DNA of 64,000 nt from Microbacterium arborescens (GTDB taxonomy: Bacteria; Actinomycetota; Actinomycetes; Actinomycetales; Microbacteriaceae): positions 1,426,001 to 1,490,000 of the forward strand of contig NZ_CP128474.1 in assembly GCF_030369635.1 (NCBI RefSeq), in the 5' to 3' direction. A model generated the notes under the pieces. That model was not told where the DNA came from, did no database searches, and was given only the letters and a program-made list of their open reading frames with translations. The translations under genes and the position numbers were made by a program. Numbering within the stretch: position 1 is the stretch's first letter; every line of letters starts with the position of its first letter. Of the stretch, positions 63,075 through 64,000 are shown one piece after another.

Positions 63075-64000
63075 ATGACCCAGCAACTCGATGTCGACGA
63101 CGACGCGGTGACGCGACTCGGCCTGATGGACACCGCCCCGGAGGAGCGCTTCGACCGCATCACGCGGCTCGCGCGCGAGATGTTCGACGTCGACTATGCC
63201 GTCGTCAACGTCGTGAACTCCGAGACGGTGTTCACGAAGTCGCAGCCGGCGGAGTCCGATTTCACGCACACCCCGATCGAGGACTCGTTCTGCGGCGAGG
63301 CCGTCAAGCAGCCCGCCGTGCTCGAGGTGCGCGACGGGCGCGCCGACCCGCGGTTCGCCGACCGTGCGATCGTCGCCGAGCACGGCATCCGCTTCTACGC
63401 GGGCTTTCCGATCCACACGGACGCGGGGGAGACCGTCGGCACGCTCTGCCTGCTCGACACCTCGCCCCGCGAGCTCAGCGACACCGACCGCGACGCCTTC
63501 GAGCGCTTCGGTCTCTGGGCTCAGGCTGAGATGCGCATGGACGACCCCGACGGCGCCGGATCGGTGCCGCTGCCCGAGGGCGCCACGGTCCCCGCCGTAC
63601 GCGATGACCGCCTTACGGCGGGAGAGGTCCGCCTCGCCGCCCTGGCGATCCCGCACGGGCAGGTGAGCGGCGACCGCAGCAGCTGGCAGCAGCTCGGCGA
63701 CCGCATCATCGTCACCCTCGCCGACGTGATGGGCAAGGGCGAGGAGGCAGGCGGTTTCGCTGAGGAACTGATCGGCGCGCTCCAACAGCGTGCTCACCTC
63801 GACCCCGTCGAGGCGATGCTGTCGGTCGAGGACTACGCCCGCCACGACAAGCGCTACCGTGACACCTTCGCGACCCTGTTCCACGCGGTGATCGACACCC
63901 GGAGCGGCCGCGTGGCCTACGTCGACGCCGGTCACGGACTCACCCTGCTGCTCCGCGCCGACGGCACGAGCGAACGTCTGAGCTCACGCAACCTGCCGCT
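63075..64000 (+). CDS. GAF domain-SpoIIE-type PP2C phosphatase (3' end outside window)
   Basis: The first 308 codons of a signalling phosphatase. A GAF domain covers about residues 10-150 (RLGLMDTAPEERFDRITRLA; FYAGFPIHTDAGETVGTLC, typical of GAF sensors fused to such enzymes). The PP2C/SpoIIE domain begins near 175, with GDRIIVTLADVMGKGEEAGG carrying a metal-binding Asp, and GRVAYVDAGHGLTLLL near the window edge. Such proteins dephosphorylate anti-anti-sigma factors in stress and development switches. The frame is open to the last base. No anti-sigma gene is in view. Confidence 0.88.
   Translation, partial: MTQQLDVDDDAVTRLGLMDTAPEERFDRITRLAREMFDVDYAVVNVVNSETVFTKSQPAESDFTHTPIEDSFCGEAVKQPAVLEVRDGRADPRFADRAIVAEHGIRFYAGFPIHTDAGETVGTLCLLDTSPRELSDTDRDAFERFGLWAQAEMRMDDPDGAGSVPLPEGATVPAVRDDRLTAGEVRLAALAIPHGQVSGDRSSWQQLGDRIIVTLADVMGKGEEAGGFAEELIGALQQRAHLDPVEAMLSVEDYARHDKRYRDTFATLFHAVIDTRSGRVAYVDAGHGLTLLLRADGTSERLSSRNLP

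Overview
The window is a high-GC chromosome segment of an actinobacterium, most likely of the family Microbacteriaceae (Microbacterium-like). The evidence is the strong G/C preference at third codon positions, the actinobacterial order alaS-ruvX-mltG-aroE-aroC-aroK-aroB-aroQ-efp-nusB, a C50-type carotenoid operon, DUF3039 and DUF349 proteins, a POL-PE-LIG LigD with Ku, a tight-adherence (Tad) locus, and many leaderless starts with the form TANNNT-N6/7-RTG. Genus is an inference from gene content and was not tested by a search.

Layout. 1-10 kb: end of secD, then secF, the (p)ppGpp enzyme relA, an orphan AbiEi-like gene, a DUF349 gene, rarA, a NUDIX-TPR-NUDIX fusion, rpsD and a small membrane protein. 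10-23 kb: alaS, ruvX, mltG, most of the shikimate pathway (aroE, aroC, aroK, aroB, aroQ), efp, nusB and a SNF2 helicase. 23-30 kb: a metallo-beta-lactamase-Rieske protein, then the minus-strand operon idsA-crtB-crtI-crtYe-crtYf-crtEb with a divergent MarR regulator, and an initiator tRNA. 30-34 kb: nitrilase, aminotransferase and HtrA protease.

34-44.6 kb is an envelope block: three CDP-glycerol glycerophosphotransferase-like proteins, a family 2 glycosyltransferase, a LicC-like nucleotidyltransferase, two small or unknown membrane-associated genes, and an ABC transporter whose ATPase carries a roughly 310-residue acidic tail. 44.6-48.5 kb: DUF3039, pncB, murI, rph and rdgB. 48.5-49.1 kb is non-coding and repeat-rich. 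49.1-52.6 kb holds divergent ligD and ku for non-homologous end joining. 52.6-57.8 kb: DedA, tRNA-Leu, a formate/nitrite channel, and a MesD/MesX folate-independent methionine synthase pair with a divergent LysR regulator. 57.8-58.6 kb is a small cassette between imperfect direct repeats. 58.6-63 kb is the Tad pilus locus, and the window ends inside a GAF-SpoIIE phosphatase gene.

How genes work together: secD/secF form the export motor accessory; aroB-aroQ-aroE-aroK-aroC supply chorismate; idsA, crtB and crtI make lycopene, which CrtEb and CrtYe/CrtYf convert to a cyclic C50 pigment, probably under control of the adjacent MarR protein; the TagF-like proteins, glycosyltransferase, nucleotidyltransferase and ABC pair probably build or export a phosphopolyol wall polymer (inference); LigD and Ku repair double-strand breaks; MesX and MesD make methionine without folate. 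I saw no CRISPR array, prophage, transposase or integrase. The most interesting items are MesD/MesX with its operator-like box, the NUDIX-TPR-NUDIX and MBL-Rieske architectures, the tailed ABC ATPase, the 48.8-kb repeat element and the 57.8-kb cassette.
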